Shown piece by piece: positions 1 to 7,675 of a stretch of 25,004 nucleotides of DNA. Source of the DNA: JBKPRX01 sp046734795 (lineage in GTDB: Bacteria > Actinomycetota > Thermoleophilia > Gaiellales > Gaiellaceae). The first letter of the stretch is position 1, and each line of letters starts with the position of its first letter. The stretch covers positions 1 through 25,004 of the forward strand of contig JBKPRX010000090.1 of NCBI GenBank assembly GCA_046734795.1, given 5' to 3'. Under the pieces are notes generated by a model, which worked only from the letters and a program-made list of their open reading frames with translations, searched no databases and had not been told where the DNA came from. The translations under genes were made by a program, and so were the position numbers.

Positions 1-354
1 GTGACGGTGAAGATCGGCGACGACGTGCAGAAGCTGCGCGACGAGGTGAAGCCGCACCTCGCGCTCTACATCGGCGGCATGGGCGCGCGTGGGAAGAACT
101 TCTACAACAGCTTGTTCCAGCGCTACGGGTACGAAGCCGAGGCAAAGGAGATCCAGGATCTCTACCTCGGGGGCAAGCAGCTCGAGGCGATCTCCAAAGT
201 GCCGGACGAGTTCGTCGACAAGGTCGCGCTCGTCGGTCCGAAGGAGAAGGTCAAGGAGCGACTAGCGGCGTACGAAGCCGCGGGCGCAACGACGCTCCTC
301 TGCGGCATCGACGGCATCGAGACGCTCAGAGCTCTCGCCGAAGTCGCGCTCTAG
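1..354 (+). CDS. LLM-class (luciferase-like) F420-dependent oxidoreductase, C-terminal fragment
   Basis: The reading frame is open from the first base and ends at TAG 352-354, giving 117 residues. The segment with YIGGMGARGKNFYN, then FQRYGYE, then VPDEFVDKVALVGPKEKVKERL and a final AGATTLLCG strand matches the C-terminal third of luciferase-like TIM-barrel oxidoreductases that use coenzyme F420 or FMN. Full members have about 330-350 residues, so the N-terminal two thirds lie upstream of the window; the GTG at position 1 is probably an internal valine and not a start. The substrate cannot be told from this part. The next gene is convergent, 19 nt away. The family call is firm; the F420 preference is inferred from the subfamily look. 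Confidence 0.8.
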   Translation: MTVKIGDDVQKLRDEVKPHLALYIGGMGARGKNFYNSLFQRYGYEAEAKEIQDLYLGGKQLEAISKVPDEFVDKVALVGPKEKVKERLAAYEAAGATTLLCGIDGIETLRALAEVAL

Positions 355-373
355 CCGCCGCGCGGCAGTGGCG

Positions 374-1276
374 TCAGCCTGTCGCCGCGACGCAGCGCGC
401 TAAGGGCAATGACAAATCCAGCACGAACCGGCGCCGCATCGGTTCGGGAATCCCGTCGAGCACCCATAGCTCCTTGAACACATGCGCAAAGGCGCCGATT
501 CGCAGCGAGAGCTCGAACGTGTCGCGCAACTCGATCGGCGAGCCCCACGGTTCGAGATAGGCGTCGCCGAGCCGCACGAACCAGGCATCGTCGCGGGCCA
601 GGCCGCTCATCTCCTCAAGGTGGAGGAAGGTGACGAACGACGTCAGGAACGGGTGTGAGATGCAGGAGTCGCCCCAGTCGAGGATTAACCACGCGCGCCC
701 GTCGCGGAAGACATTCATGCCGTGGAGATCATCGTGTTGGATCGTCTCCGGTATGCCACGCGCCGCAAGCTCGGCGACGAGCTCCGCGAAGGTCGGAGCG
801 AACTCCCGAAGCCGCGCACGGTCGCTCGCGTCAATCGGCAAACTGCGCGCGAGCATCTCCTCGTAGAGCGCTGGGAACGACTCGAGCGTGCGATCGGGAA
901 CGCCGGCGGCCAGGTGTCGGAGTCGATGCGCCGCTTCCCCGCGCTGAAGCTCGGCGTAGCGCGGCAGGATCGATCGCCAGGGCTCGGGCTCGCGCCCCAG
1001 GCCGAGCCGTTCTCCTGCGTCGCCGACTAGGAGCCAGGCGCGGTCCTCGTCGTGGGCTAGCACCCGCGGCACGCGGTCTGACCAGCGCTCCGCGAGAACA
1101 GCGGTCAGGCGAGCCTCGAACGCCACACCAGGAGCACATGTCTTGCACCAAACGAGGCCGCGCTTGCAAGGCACGCGGTAGACGCTGCTCCATGGACGCT
1201 CGTGAACGAGCTCGATCGGGTCGATCGGCTCGACGTGCGTGCAGATCCACGCCTCGAGCTCTGCGTCGATCCTCAC
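374..1276 (-). CDS. Aminoglycoside phosphotransferase (APH)-fold kinase family protein
   Basis: A 300-residue protein with the kinase-like APH fold. The N-lobe has a candidate ATP lysine in VWCKT (K45) and a glutamate in FEARL (E54). The catalytic loop reads HDDLHGMN (H181-N188, with D183 as probable base), and the metal-binding aspartate is in LDWGDS (D200). These are the Brenner-type HxDxxxxN and DxD-like motifs of small-molecule kinases (aminoglycoside, choline, homoserine, fructosamine kinases). The substrate is unknown, and resistance should not be assumed. The start is GTG 1276, the first possible start in frame, and it lacks a good ribosome site. It lies 41 nt after a nitroreductase gene on the same strand, so the two may share a transcript. 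Confidence 0.8.
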   Translation of the reverse strand: MRIDAELEAWICTHVEPIDPIELVHERPWSSVYRVPCKRGLVWCKTCAPGVAFEARLTAVLAERWSDRVPRVLAHDEDRAWLLVGDAGERLGLGREPEPWRSILPRYAELQRGEAAHRLRHLAAGVPDRTLESFPALYEEMLARSLPIDASDRARLREFAPTFAELVAELAARGIPETIQHDDLHGMNVFRDGRAWLILDWGDSCISHPFLTSFVTFLHLEEMSGLARDDAWFVRLGDAYLEPWGSPIELRDTFELSLRIGAFAHVFKELWVLDGIPEPMRRRFVLDLSLPLARCVAATG

Positions 1277-1317
1277 CCCATCAAGAACGACGGCGCGCCG
1301 GCCGCGTCTTCAGCGAA

Positions 1318-1944
1318 CTACCAGCCGTCCCAGTGCACCATCGTCTCGAGCGGACGCCTTCGCCCCGGCTTGAAGTCGGTGCCGATCGTGTACGCGACCG
1401 GGATCAGCGCGGCTTGCATCACGTCGTCGTACGGGATGCCGAGTAGCTCCGCCGCGTCGCGCTCGTGCGCGAGATGAAACGTCGTCCATACGGTGCCGAG
1501 GCCGCGCGAGCGGGCGGCCAGCATGAAGCTCCACGCGGCCGGCACGATCGACCCCCACACCGCTGCCTGCGTCCCGACGGGCGCGCCTTCCGTTCGTCCT
1601 TGCACGCACGGGATGACGTGCACGGGCACCTCGTGCAAGTGCTCCGCCAGATGAACCACGGCGTCGCGGATCCGGCCCATCTGGCCGGCGGTGCCTTCCG
1701 GCACACGTGCATCGAGATACGGGCCTGCCGCCCGACGCCAGATCTCGGCAAGACCCGCGCGTCGTTCGGGGTCGGTGACCACGACGAAGTGCCAGCCTTG
1801 CGAGTAGCTCGCAGTCGGCGCTTGCTGCGCGAGCCGCAGGCATTCCTCGAGCACCTCGCGCTCGACGGGCCGCGTGAGGTCGAGTCGCTTGCGAACTGCC
1901 CGCGTCGTCGAGAGGAGCTCGTCGATCGAAAGGTCGACCTGCAC
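1318..1944 (-). CDS. Nitroreductase family FMN oxidoreductase
   Basis: A 208-residue protein of normal family length. The N-terminus carries the FMN-phosphate motif TTRAVRKRLD (about residues 13-22), then LRLAQQAPTASYSQGWHFVVV, the usual APS-like stretch contacting flavin, and near the C-terminus a GLGTVWTTFH segment followed by LGIPYDDVMQAALIPVAY, the helix-strand end of the fold. Members are homodimeric NAD(P)H-dependent flavoproteins acting on nitro compounds, quinones, enones or halogenated aromatics. Which applies here is not visible. The start is taken as GTG 1944, the first start in frame; no convincing Shine-Dalgarno precedes it. It is divergent from the glycoside hydrolase gene across about 85 nt, which must hold promoters for both. 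Confidence 0.85.
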   Translation of the reverse strand: MQVDLSIDELLSTTRAVRKRLDLTRPVEREVLEECLRLAQQAPTASYSQGWHFVVVTDPERRAGLAEIWRRAAGPYLDARVPEGTAGQMGRIRDAVVHLAEHLHEVPVHVIPCVQGRTEGAPVGTQAAVWGSIVPAAWSFMLAARSRGLGTVWTTFHLAHERDAAELLGIPYDDVMQAALIPVAYTIGTDFKPGRRRPLETMVHWDGW

Positions 1945-2029
1945 AGATCGATGATCGCAGACGGGGTTGCTAACAAAACCTTTCGCCTCTCCTCAACGTG
2001 CCGTCATCGCCATCAGCCACGATCCATAC

Positions 2030-3457
2030 GTGCGGCGTTCCTCCCTGCTCGCGATCGGAGTCGCGGCGCTCGCGCTTCTTGCGGTGAGTGGCGCGTCCGC
2101 GCGCTCGAGCGCGAGCACGACGCCGCGTCCGATGCTCGTCGGGTTCCAGGACGAGGCGAGCTTCCTCTGGTCGGGCGAGCGGTTCGAGAACTTCGACCTG
2201 GCCGCGGAGGCTCACGCGCGGATCGTGCGTGTAACCGCGAGCTGGCGCGAGCTTGCACCCACGCGTCCTGCGAGCGCGACGAACTCGAACGACCCCGCGT
2301 ACCGCTTCGACGGGCTGGACGACTTCATCTTCCACAGCCAGTTCCGCGGGATGCAGGTGCTGCTGACGATCACGAACACGCCGAAGTGGGCGAGCGCGAG
2401 CCACAAGCCGAATGCCGCTCCGAGTCCGGCCGCGCTCGGCGCGTTCTGTAGCGCGGTCGCGTCGCGTTACAACGGCGCCAATGGGCACCCGTTCGTCGGC
2501 TACTACAGCGTCTGGAACGAGCCGAACCTCGACCAGTTCCTCCATCCACAGTTCGACGCGCGCGGGCGCGACGTTGCGCCGAGGTTGTACGCAGGCATGG
2601 CGCGCGCGTGTTACGCGGCGATCAAGCGCGCGAATTCTGCAGCGCACGTTGCGCTCGGCGAGACGTCGCCGCGCGGACACGACAAGCTGGCCAAGGGAAG
2701 CCAGATGAGTCATTCGCCCGGCCGGTTCATGCAGCTCGTCGCGGCCGTCAAGCCCCAGGTCCGCTTCGACGCGTGGGCGCATCATCCGTATCCGGAGGGC
2801 TTCAAAGGAAAGCCGATCGGCAAGTTCCGCTGGCCAAACGTCGGCATCGGCGATCTCGCACGCCTCGAGGTCGAAGTCCGCAAGGCATTTCATCGGACGA
2901 GCGTCCCGCTGTGGGTGACGGAATTCGCGGAACAGACGAAGCCCGAGCGCGCTGGCGCGCTGAGTTACAGCCAGCAGGCGAGCTACCTGATCCAGGCGAT
3001 CAACGCGGTTGCGGCGATTCCTCAGGCGCAGATGTTCATCTGGTACGTCATGCGCGACGCGCCGCAGCAGCGCTGGCAGAGCGGGGTGCTGCAAAAGAGC
3101 GGAACGCCGAAGCCGTCCTACGTCGCGTTCTCACGCTCAGCCGCGCTGTACGACGTCGGGAATCCCATCGTCACCGTTCCGGCGACGCCGAACCCGACGA
3201 TTGCGCTGTCGCTGCTCGAGTTCCGCGCGTACGTCGTTCCCGGCGATCCACCGATCGGCATGACGTACCGCGTCTACGACCCCGCGAACCAGGTCGTCGC
3301 ATCGGGGCAGCCGACGGCGACGCTCGATCCGTTCGGGAACATCAAGGTGCCGCTCGAGTTCACGCCACTGCCGAAGACGATCTACACCGTCACGTTCGAC
3401 GTCAACGACATCCACGGCAACACGACGCAGCGCGTCGCGCACCTCGTCGTTCGCTGA
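2030..3457 (+). CDS. Secreted glycoside hydrolase, clan GH-A (cellulase-like), with C-terminal Ig-like domain
   Basis: GTG 2030 gives a 475-residue protein with a typical signal peptide: VRR, a hydrophobic run and SGASA before a cleavage site near residue 24. The TTG at 1967 would add a stretch unlike a secreted N-terminus. A (beta/alpha)8 barrel follows: RIVRVTASWRELAP, then GMQVLLTITNTPKW, then YSVWNEPN, where E164 is the likely acid/base, and PLWVTEFAEQ, where E298 is the likely nucleophile. The NEP and TEF glutamates at strands 4 and 7 are the hallmark of clan GH-A (GH5/GH39 and relatives). The last 95 or so residues look like an Ig-like domain. It probably hydrolyses an extracellular beta-glycan or glycoside; the substrate and exact family are not decided. 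Confidence 0.8.
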   Translation: MRRSSLLAIGVAALALLAVSGASARSSASTTPRPMLVGFQDEASFLWSGERFENFDLAAEAHARIVRVTASWRELAPTRPASATNSNDPAYRFDGLDDFIFHSQFRGMQVLLTITNTPKWASASHKPNAAPSPAALGAFCSAVASRYNGANGHPFVGYYSVWNEPNLDQFLHPQFDARGRDVAPRLYAGMARACYAAIKRANSAAHVALGETSPRGHDKLAKGSQMSHSPGRFMQLVAAVKPQVRFDAWAHHPYPEGFKGKPIGKFRWPNVGIGDLARLEVEVRKAFHRTSVPLWVTEFAEQTKPERAGALSYSQQASYLIQAINAVAAIPQAQMFIWYVMRDAPQQRWQSGVLQKSGTPKPSYVAFSRSAALYDVGNPIVTVPATPNPTIALSLLEFRAYVVPGDPPIGMTYRVYDPANQVVASGQPTATLDPFGNIKVPLEFTPLPKTIYTVTFDVNDIHGNTTQRVAHLVVR

Positions 3458-3462
3458 CGGAA

Positions 3463-3484
3463 GCCTCGCGCGCACTTGCGAGGC
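3463..3484. terminator. Hairpin between convergent genes, probable bidirectional terminator
   Basis: A perfect 7-bp stem GCCTCGC (3463-3469) with GCGAGGC (3478-3484) closes an 8-nt loop. It sits between the stop of the glycoside hydrolase (3457) and the stop of the convergent esterase (3500). There is no U-tract on either strand, as is common in high-GC actinobacteria, so the terminator role is inferred from position and stem. Confidence 0.55.
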
Positions 3485-3499
3485 ACCGAACCGAACGCC

Positions 3500-4465
3500 T
3501 CAGCTCTCCGTTCGACTGCGGAGGAACCGGTACTGATCCTGGTTGCACGCGCGCGCGATCGCGAGCGGGAAGTAGTTGAACGCGTGCACGCCCTCGGGGT
3601 AGATGCGGAGCTCGGACTCGTTGCCGGCCGCGCGCCAGCGCGCTTCCATGAAGAGCGTGTCGTCGAGCAGCGGGTCGAGGTCCCCGACAGTGAAGAGCGC
3701 GGGCGGCAGGTCGTGGAGATCCGCATAGAGCGGCGACATGTCCGGGTCGCGGCGCTCGTCGCGCGGAACATCCGGCAGGTACTGGCCGCTGAACCACTCG
3801 ATGAGCGGCGTCGAGAGCACGAGGTTTCGCTCGCCCCAGAGCCGCTGGCTCGGCGTCAGCGACTGGTCGTAGACGCCGTAGACGAGATTCGCAGCGCGGA
3901 ACGAACTCGCGGCGTCGTGGCGATCGCGTAGCCGAAGGAGCGTCAGCGCCGACAGGTAGCCACCGGCCGACTCGCCGCCGATCGCGAATACTTCGGGCGC
4001 GCCGAGCTCGGTCGGTCCGTGCTCGAGGAGCCAGACCGCCGCGTCTTCGCAGTCGTCGGGACCTGCGGGATACGGATGCTCCGGCGCGAGGCGGTACTCG
4101 ATGCTGACGGCGCAGAGGTTCGTCGACTGCACGAGGTCCCAGAGCCGCACGTCCTGCTCGTCGCAGGCGCCGAGACACATGCCGCCGCCGTGGATGTGCA
4201 CGTAGATGCCGGTCGCCTCGCTTTCAGGGGCGAGCACGCGCAACCGGATGTCGCCCGCGCGGCCCGGTGCGACGAGCTCGCGGGCCTGCGGCAGGAACTC
4301 CGGCGCCGGAAAGAAGCCGCGGCCGTCGCGACGAGCCTGACGCGTCACCGCCGGCGGTACGGTGTGCACCGGCGGTTGCTGCGCGAGCAGGCGCTCGAGC
4401 TCCGCGTTGAAGGCGCGCGCCTCCTCGATTGCAGCTGCGTCGATCGCCGTGGTCGTCGTCGCCAT
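3500..4465 (-). CDS. HSL-family alpha/beta hydrolase (carboxylesterase-like)
   Basis: A 321-residue enzyme of the hormone-sensitive-lipase group. The oxyanion-hole motif HGGG is at residues 92-95, the nucleophile elbow GESAGG has S166, the acid is D264 in VGDLDPLLDD, and the base is H294 in EGVHAFNYFP. The triad is complete and correctly spaced. Members hydrolyse short-chain acyl esters, often of lipids or xenobiotics, in the cytoplasm. No signal peptide is seen. ATG 4465 is preferred over the upstream in-frame start at 4486, which adds only seven residues (MRRSPRT). It ends 32 nt before the next minus-strand hydrolase gene's stop, so the two hydrolases may be co-transcribed. Confidence 0.85.
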   Translation of the reverse strand: MATTTTAIDAAAIEEARAFNAELERLLAQQPPVHTVPPAVTRQARRDGRGFFPAPEFLPQARELVAPGRAGDIRLRVLAPESEATGIYVHIHGGGMCLGACDEQDVRLWDLVQSTNLCAVSIEYRLAPEHPYPAGPDDCEDAAVWLLEHGPTELGAPEVFAIGGESAGGYLSALTLLRLRDRHDAASSFRAANLVYGVYDQSLTPSQRLWGERNLVLSTPLIEWFSGQYLPDVPRDERRDPDMSPLYADLHDLPPALFTVGDLDPLLDDTLFMEARWRAAGNESELRIYPEGVHAFNYFPLAIARACNQDQYRFLRSRTES

Positions 4466-4497
4466 CGTCCTCGGCGATCTTCGCACACGGCTCGTCT

Positions 4498-5346
4498 CTA
4501 AGCGGGAACTGCGGCCTGCCAGTGACGCCGCAGAAGCGGCGTGAGCTCGTCGGCGCGTTCGTCCGGAAAGAAGAGCTTGGCGCCTTCGACCTCGACGACT
4601 TCGTCCGCGCCGGCGATCGTGTCACGCAGTCGATGCGCGTCTTCGAGCGGGAAGAACTGGTCACCGGTTCCCCACACGATCAGCGTCGGCGCCGCGAGCG
4701 TTGCGAGCTTGTCCTGACATGCAGCGAGGTCGCGCGCGTCGATTGCGGCGACGACGCGCTCGAGGGCTGCGGCGCCGTCGACGGTCTTGAACGGCCGGAC
4801 GTACGACTCGATCAATTCGGCGTCGAGCTCGTCTGGTCGTTCGTATCCGGGCCCGACGCCTCGCGACCGCGCGCGCTCCGGATCGTTCGCAACCCGGATG
4901 AATCGCGGCGCGAACTCACCGCGGCGCGCGAGCTCGACGACCGACGTGAACTCCGCCGGCGGCATGTTCCAGGCCGTATCGCAATTCGTCAGCGTCAACG
5001 TTCTGATCCGCTGCGGGTGGAGCGCGGCGAAGACCTGGCACACCGCACCGCCCGTGTCGTTCCCGACGAGATCGACGCTCTCGAGGCCGAGCACCTGGCA
5101 GAGCGACTCGAGGAGCGCGGCAATCGCACCGACCGAAGCCTCTTGATCCTCAGCAAGTGGCGAGTGTCCGTGCCCCGGCAAGTCCACGGCGATGCACCGC
5201 CTCTTGGACGAAAGCGCCGCGAGCACGCGGTGCCAGAGGTCTGCGCTCGTGAAGACGCCGTGCACGAAGAGCGCGGCCGGGCCTTCGCCGACGTCGACGA
5301 CGGCGAGCGTTCCCGACGGTGTCTCGATCAGCCTCCGTTCCAGCAC
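4498..5346 (-). CDS. Alpha/beta hydrolase with Asp in the nucleophile position
   Basis: A 282-residue alpha/beta-hydrolase: VHGVFTSADLW forms the HG oxyanion loop, and VDLPGHGHS follows strand 4. The elbow reads VGNDTGGAV, so residue 97 is Asp and not Ser, as in haloalkane and fluoroacetate dehalogenases. LIVWGTGDQFFP supplies the usual acid region. At the place of the catalytic His (normally GAxHF) the sequence is GAKLFFPDER, so Leu 258 stands there. It may be a non-canonical hydrolase or a ligand-binding relative; dehalogenase activity is not shown. The start GTG 5346 is well supported by AAAGGAGA five nt upstream. It is divergent from a TetR gene, whose protein probably controls it. Confidence 0.75.
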   Translation of the reverse strand: MLERRLIETPSGTLAVVDVGEGPAALFVHGVFTSADLWHRVLAALSSKRRCIAVDLPGHGHSPLAEDQEASVGAIAALLESLCQVLGLESVDLVGNDTGGAVCQVFAALHPQRIRTLTLTNCDTAWNMPPAEFTSVVELARRGEFAPRFIRVANDPERARSRGVGPGYERPDELDAELIESYVRPFKTVDGAAALERVVAAIDARDLAACQDKLATLAAPTLIVWGTGDQFFPLEDAHRLRDTIAGADEVVEVEGAKLFFPDERADELTPLLRRHWQAAVPA

Positions 5347-5362
5347 GTTGTCTCCTTTATTA

Positions 5363-5409
5363 GACTGACAGTCGGTTTGTATGTTTACCAGACCGACGTC
5401 CGGTTTGTC
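5363..5409. promoter_or_regulatory. Divergent promoter region with paired TetR-type operator
   Basis: Two related sites lie in the 78-nt gap between the hydrolase and the TetR gene. Site 1 holds the perfect palindrome GACTGACAGTC (5363-5373), continuing to GTCGGTTTGT. Site 2 is ACCGACGTCCGGT (5392-5404) followed by TTGT; its outer arms ACCG/CGGT are perfect. GTCGGTTTGT (5371-5380) and TCCGGTTTGT (5399-5408) form a direct repeat 28 bp apart. ACCGAC/GTCGGT half-sites are typical of TetR operators, so autoregulation and hydrolase control are inferred. Confidence 0.6.
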
Positions 5410-5424
5410 GAAGAGGATTGTCCG

Positions 5425-6015
5425 GTGAGCGAGGACCGACGACGGCTCCGCGGCGACACCACACGAGGACGCCTGCTCGAAGCCGCGACGAAGCTCTTCG
5501 CACAGCACGGGTACGACGCAACCTCGATCGAGGCCGTGCTGGCAGCGACCGGCACGAGCCGCGGCGCGCTCTACCACCACTTCAAAGGCAAGGAGGCGCT
5601 CTTCGAGGCGGTGCTCGAGCGCCTGCACATGCGAGCGGCGCGCGAGGTCGCTGCGGCAGCCCGAGCCGCGCCGGACCCGGCGAACGCCCTTCGCGCCGGG
5701 TGCTTCAAATGGCTCGAGCTCGCCCGAGACCCAGTCATCCAGCGAATCGTCCTCGTCGAGGCGCCGGCCGTCGTCGGCTGGGAGCGCTGGCGCGAACTCG
5801 ACGAGCGTTACTCGCTCGGGATGCTGAAAGCGAGCCTCGCGCAGATCACCGCCGAGCGCGCAGTCGGCGACGAGCTGCTCGACGTGCTCGCGCACATGCT
5901 CCTGGCCGCGCTCTCGGAGGCTGCGTTCATCGTCGCCCGCACGAAGGATCCCGCGAACGCGACACGGACCGCCGAGGAAGCGGTCGACCGGCTCATCGCA
6001 AGCATCGCCGGCTAG
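5425..6015 (+). CDS. TetR/AcrR-family transcriptional regulator
   Basis: A 196-residue repressor of standard length. The N-terminal TetR DNA-binding domain spans about residues 12-58: RGRLLEAATKLFAQHGYDAT, then the helix-turn-helix ending in SRGALYHHFKGKEALFEAVL, the family signature. The rest is the helical ligand-binding and dimer domain, with no recognisable ligand. GTG 5425 is chosen because AGAGGA sits 7 nt upstream and the domain begins right after; the frame is open further upstream only as an antisense reading of the hydrolase gene. It is divergent from the Asp-type hydrolase and convergent with the MFS exporter 44 nt downstream. An inducer that is a hydrolase substrate or an exporter cargo is plausible. 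Confidence 0.9.
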   Translation: MSEDRRRLRGDTTRGRLLEAATKLFAQHGYDATSIEAVLAATGTSRGALYHHFKGKEALFEAVLERLHMRAAREVAAAARAAPDPANALRAGCFKWLELARDPVIQRIVLVEAPAVVGWERWRELDERYSLGMLKASLAQITAERAVGDELLDVLAHMLLAALSEAAFIVARTKDPANATRTAEEAVDRLIASIAG

Positions 6016-6059
6016 CGCGGAGCACTCAGGCAGGACCGAACGCAGGACGTTCCGGCGAG

Positions 6060-7592
6060 CTAGTGCGCGACCGGCTCGGCCACGAGCTGCTCTTCTTCGT
6101 CGAGGTCGACCGAGACGAACTGGCGCGGCAAGAGCAAAACGCACGCAAGCGCGGCGAAAGTGCAGGTCGCCATGACGAGAAACACGTCGTGCGTCGCGAG
6201 CTCGATCCCGCGTGTCGCATACGCCGCCGCCGAGCCGGTGAGCCGGTCGCTCGTCCCGCCGAGCACGGACGTCGCCCCGTTGACGCCGTTCGGAAGCTGC
6301 GCTGCGACGCGCGGCGGCGCGTCGTCGAACCACGACGAGAGCTTCGCGTTCGCAACGGCGCCGAGTGCACCGGCTCCGACGGCTTGACCGAGCGTTCGCA
6401 TGAACATCAACGAGCCCGTCGCGACGCCGCGGCGCGACCACTCCACGACCGATTGCACGCCGATCAGGATCGGCGTTGCCTGCAATCCGATCCCGGCGCC
6501 CATCACCGCGCACGCGACGACGGTCAACCACGTCTCCGTGTAGCGCGCGAGGAGCGCCAGCAAGATGCCGCCGACGATCGCGAGCGTCGCGCCGACGAGC
6601 GCGGCGTTCCTGAAGCCGAACGGGATGTAGATGCGGCCCGCAAAGGTCGCCGTGCCGGACCAGCCGAGCAGCATCCCCGCGAGCACGAAGCCCGCTGCAA
6701 CCGGTCCGAGCCCGAGCACGCCCTGCGCGAACGTCGGCACGAATGTCGTCATCCCGATCATCAAGAGGCCGATCACGAGCGAGCTCAGCGCGGCAGCGAC
6801 CAAGAGCCTGCGCGTGAAGAGCCAGAGCGGCAGCACGGGCTCGGGAGCGCGGCGTTCCTGCCACACGAACGCGGCAAGCAGCGCGACGCAGGTGGCGAAC
6901 GTCGCGAAGCTCGCGCGCGAACTCCACGCCCAGCTGACACCGCCTTGCAAGAGCCCGAACACGAGGAGGCCCGAGGCCGAGACGAGCAGAGCGGCACCGA
7001 GCAGGTCGATGCGGTGCCGCCGCCGGACGAGCTGCGGCTCGCGGAGGTTCGCGAGGATGACCCCGAGTGCGAACGCGCCGACCGGCAGGTTGACGATGAA
7101 GATCCACCGCCAGGAGATGTACTCGGCAAAGAGTCCGCCAGTCGCCGGTCCGACGATCGCAGCCAGCGCCCACACGCTTGCGATCCGTCCTTGCACGCGC
7201 GGTCGCTCCTCGAGCGTGTAGAGGTCGCCCGCGAGTGTCATCACGAGCGGCTGAACTCCGCCCGCGCCGACGCCTTGCACCGCGCGGAAGACGATCAGCG
7301 CGACCATGCTCCACGCGACCGCGCCCAGTGCCGAGCCGAGCAGGAAGATCGAGATCCCGATGACGAGGATCGGCCGCCGCCCGTAGACGTCGGCGAGCTT
7401 TCCGTAGATCGGCGTCGTCACCGCCTGCGCGAGCAGGTACGCGGAGAAGAGCCACGGGAAGTGCGCGAAGCCGCCGAGGTCTTTCGCGATCGACGGAACC
7501 GCGGTCGCGACGATGGTCGAGTCCATGGCCGCGAGCCCGATCGAGAGCATCATCCCGACCATCACGCGGCTGCGCGCGCGCTTTGGGTCCAC
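6060..7592 (-). CDS. DHA2 (EmrB/QacA-type) MFS drug/metabolite exporter
   Basis: A 510-residue membrane protein with about 14 hydrophobic segments. TM1 has DSTIVATAVPSIAKDLGG (the D1 motif of the DHA2 family), loop 2-3 has GKLADVYGRRP (motif A), and TM5 contains GPATGGLFAEY followed by SWRWIFIVNLPVG, the motif C region of proton-driven exporters. It should exchange protons for a lipophilic drug-like or endogenous compound across the inner membrane. The start is GTG 7592, which leaves a short basic cytoplasmic tail (DPKRARSR); an internal ATG at 7562 is possible. It ends 44 nt from the convergent TetR gene, a common regulator-exporter pairing, though the operator pair lies on the regulator's other side. 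Confidence 0.9.
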   Translation of the reverse strand: MDPKRARSRVMVGMMLSIGLAAMDSTIVATAVPSIAKDLGGFAHFPWLFSAYLLAQAVTTPIYGKLADVYGRRPILVIGISIFLLGSALGAVAWSMVALIVFRAVQGVGAGGVQPLVMTLAGDLYTLEERPRVQGRIASVWALAAIVGPATGGLFAEYISWRWIFIVNLPVGAFALGVILANLREPQLVRRRHRIDLLGAALLVSASGLLVFGLLQGGVSWAWSSRASFATFATCVALLAAFVWQERRAPEPVLPLWLFTRRLLVAAALSSLVIGLLMIGMTTFVPTFAQGVLGLGPVAAGFVLAGMLLGWSGTATFAGRIYIPFGFRNAALVGATLAIVGGILLALLARYTETWLTVVACAVMGAGIGLQATPILIGVQSVVEWSRRGVATGSLMFMRTLGQAVGAGALGAVANAKLSSWFDDAPPRVAAQLPNGVNGATSVLGGTSDRLTGSAAAYATRGIELATHDVFLVMATCTFAALACVLLLPRQFVSVDLDEEEQLVAEPVAH

Positions 7593-7675
7593 GGTTCATC
7601 GTCGCACTCGGGGCTGGGCCCGCGTCGCGATGCGGTGCGAGCTACGGATGCTGCCGGAGCTCGACCGCTCGCGAG

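Noticed and set aside
374..1276. Calling the APH-fold protein an aminoglycoside resistance gene.
   Set aside because: Only the general kinase fold motifs are visible; the family includes many metabolic kinases and the neighbours give no resistance context.
1970..3094. Arg-rich 374-codon frame antisense to the glycoside hydrolase.
   Set aside because: No recognisable domain, composition of a GC-driven shadow, and it covers a well-supported gene.
4429..5424. Long upstream extension of the TetR reading frame.
   Set aside because: It is antisense to the hydrolase gene. The TetR domain begins at residue 12 after GTG 5425, which has its own ribosome site.
6005..6058. TCGCCGG and CCGGCGA inverted arms between the TetR and MFS genes as a terminator.
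   Set aside because: The arms are 40 nt apart and partly inside the TetR coding end; such short GC arms are expected by chance here.
4498..7599. A 1033-codon open frame on the minus strand.
   Set aside because: Only its last 282 codons are a real protein (the alpha/beta hydrolase from GTG 5346). The rest is antisense to the TetR gene and an off-frame, Arg-rich reading of the MFS gene, kept open by high GC.
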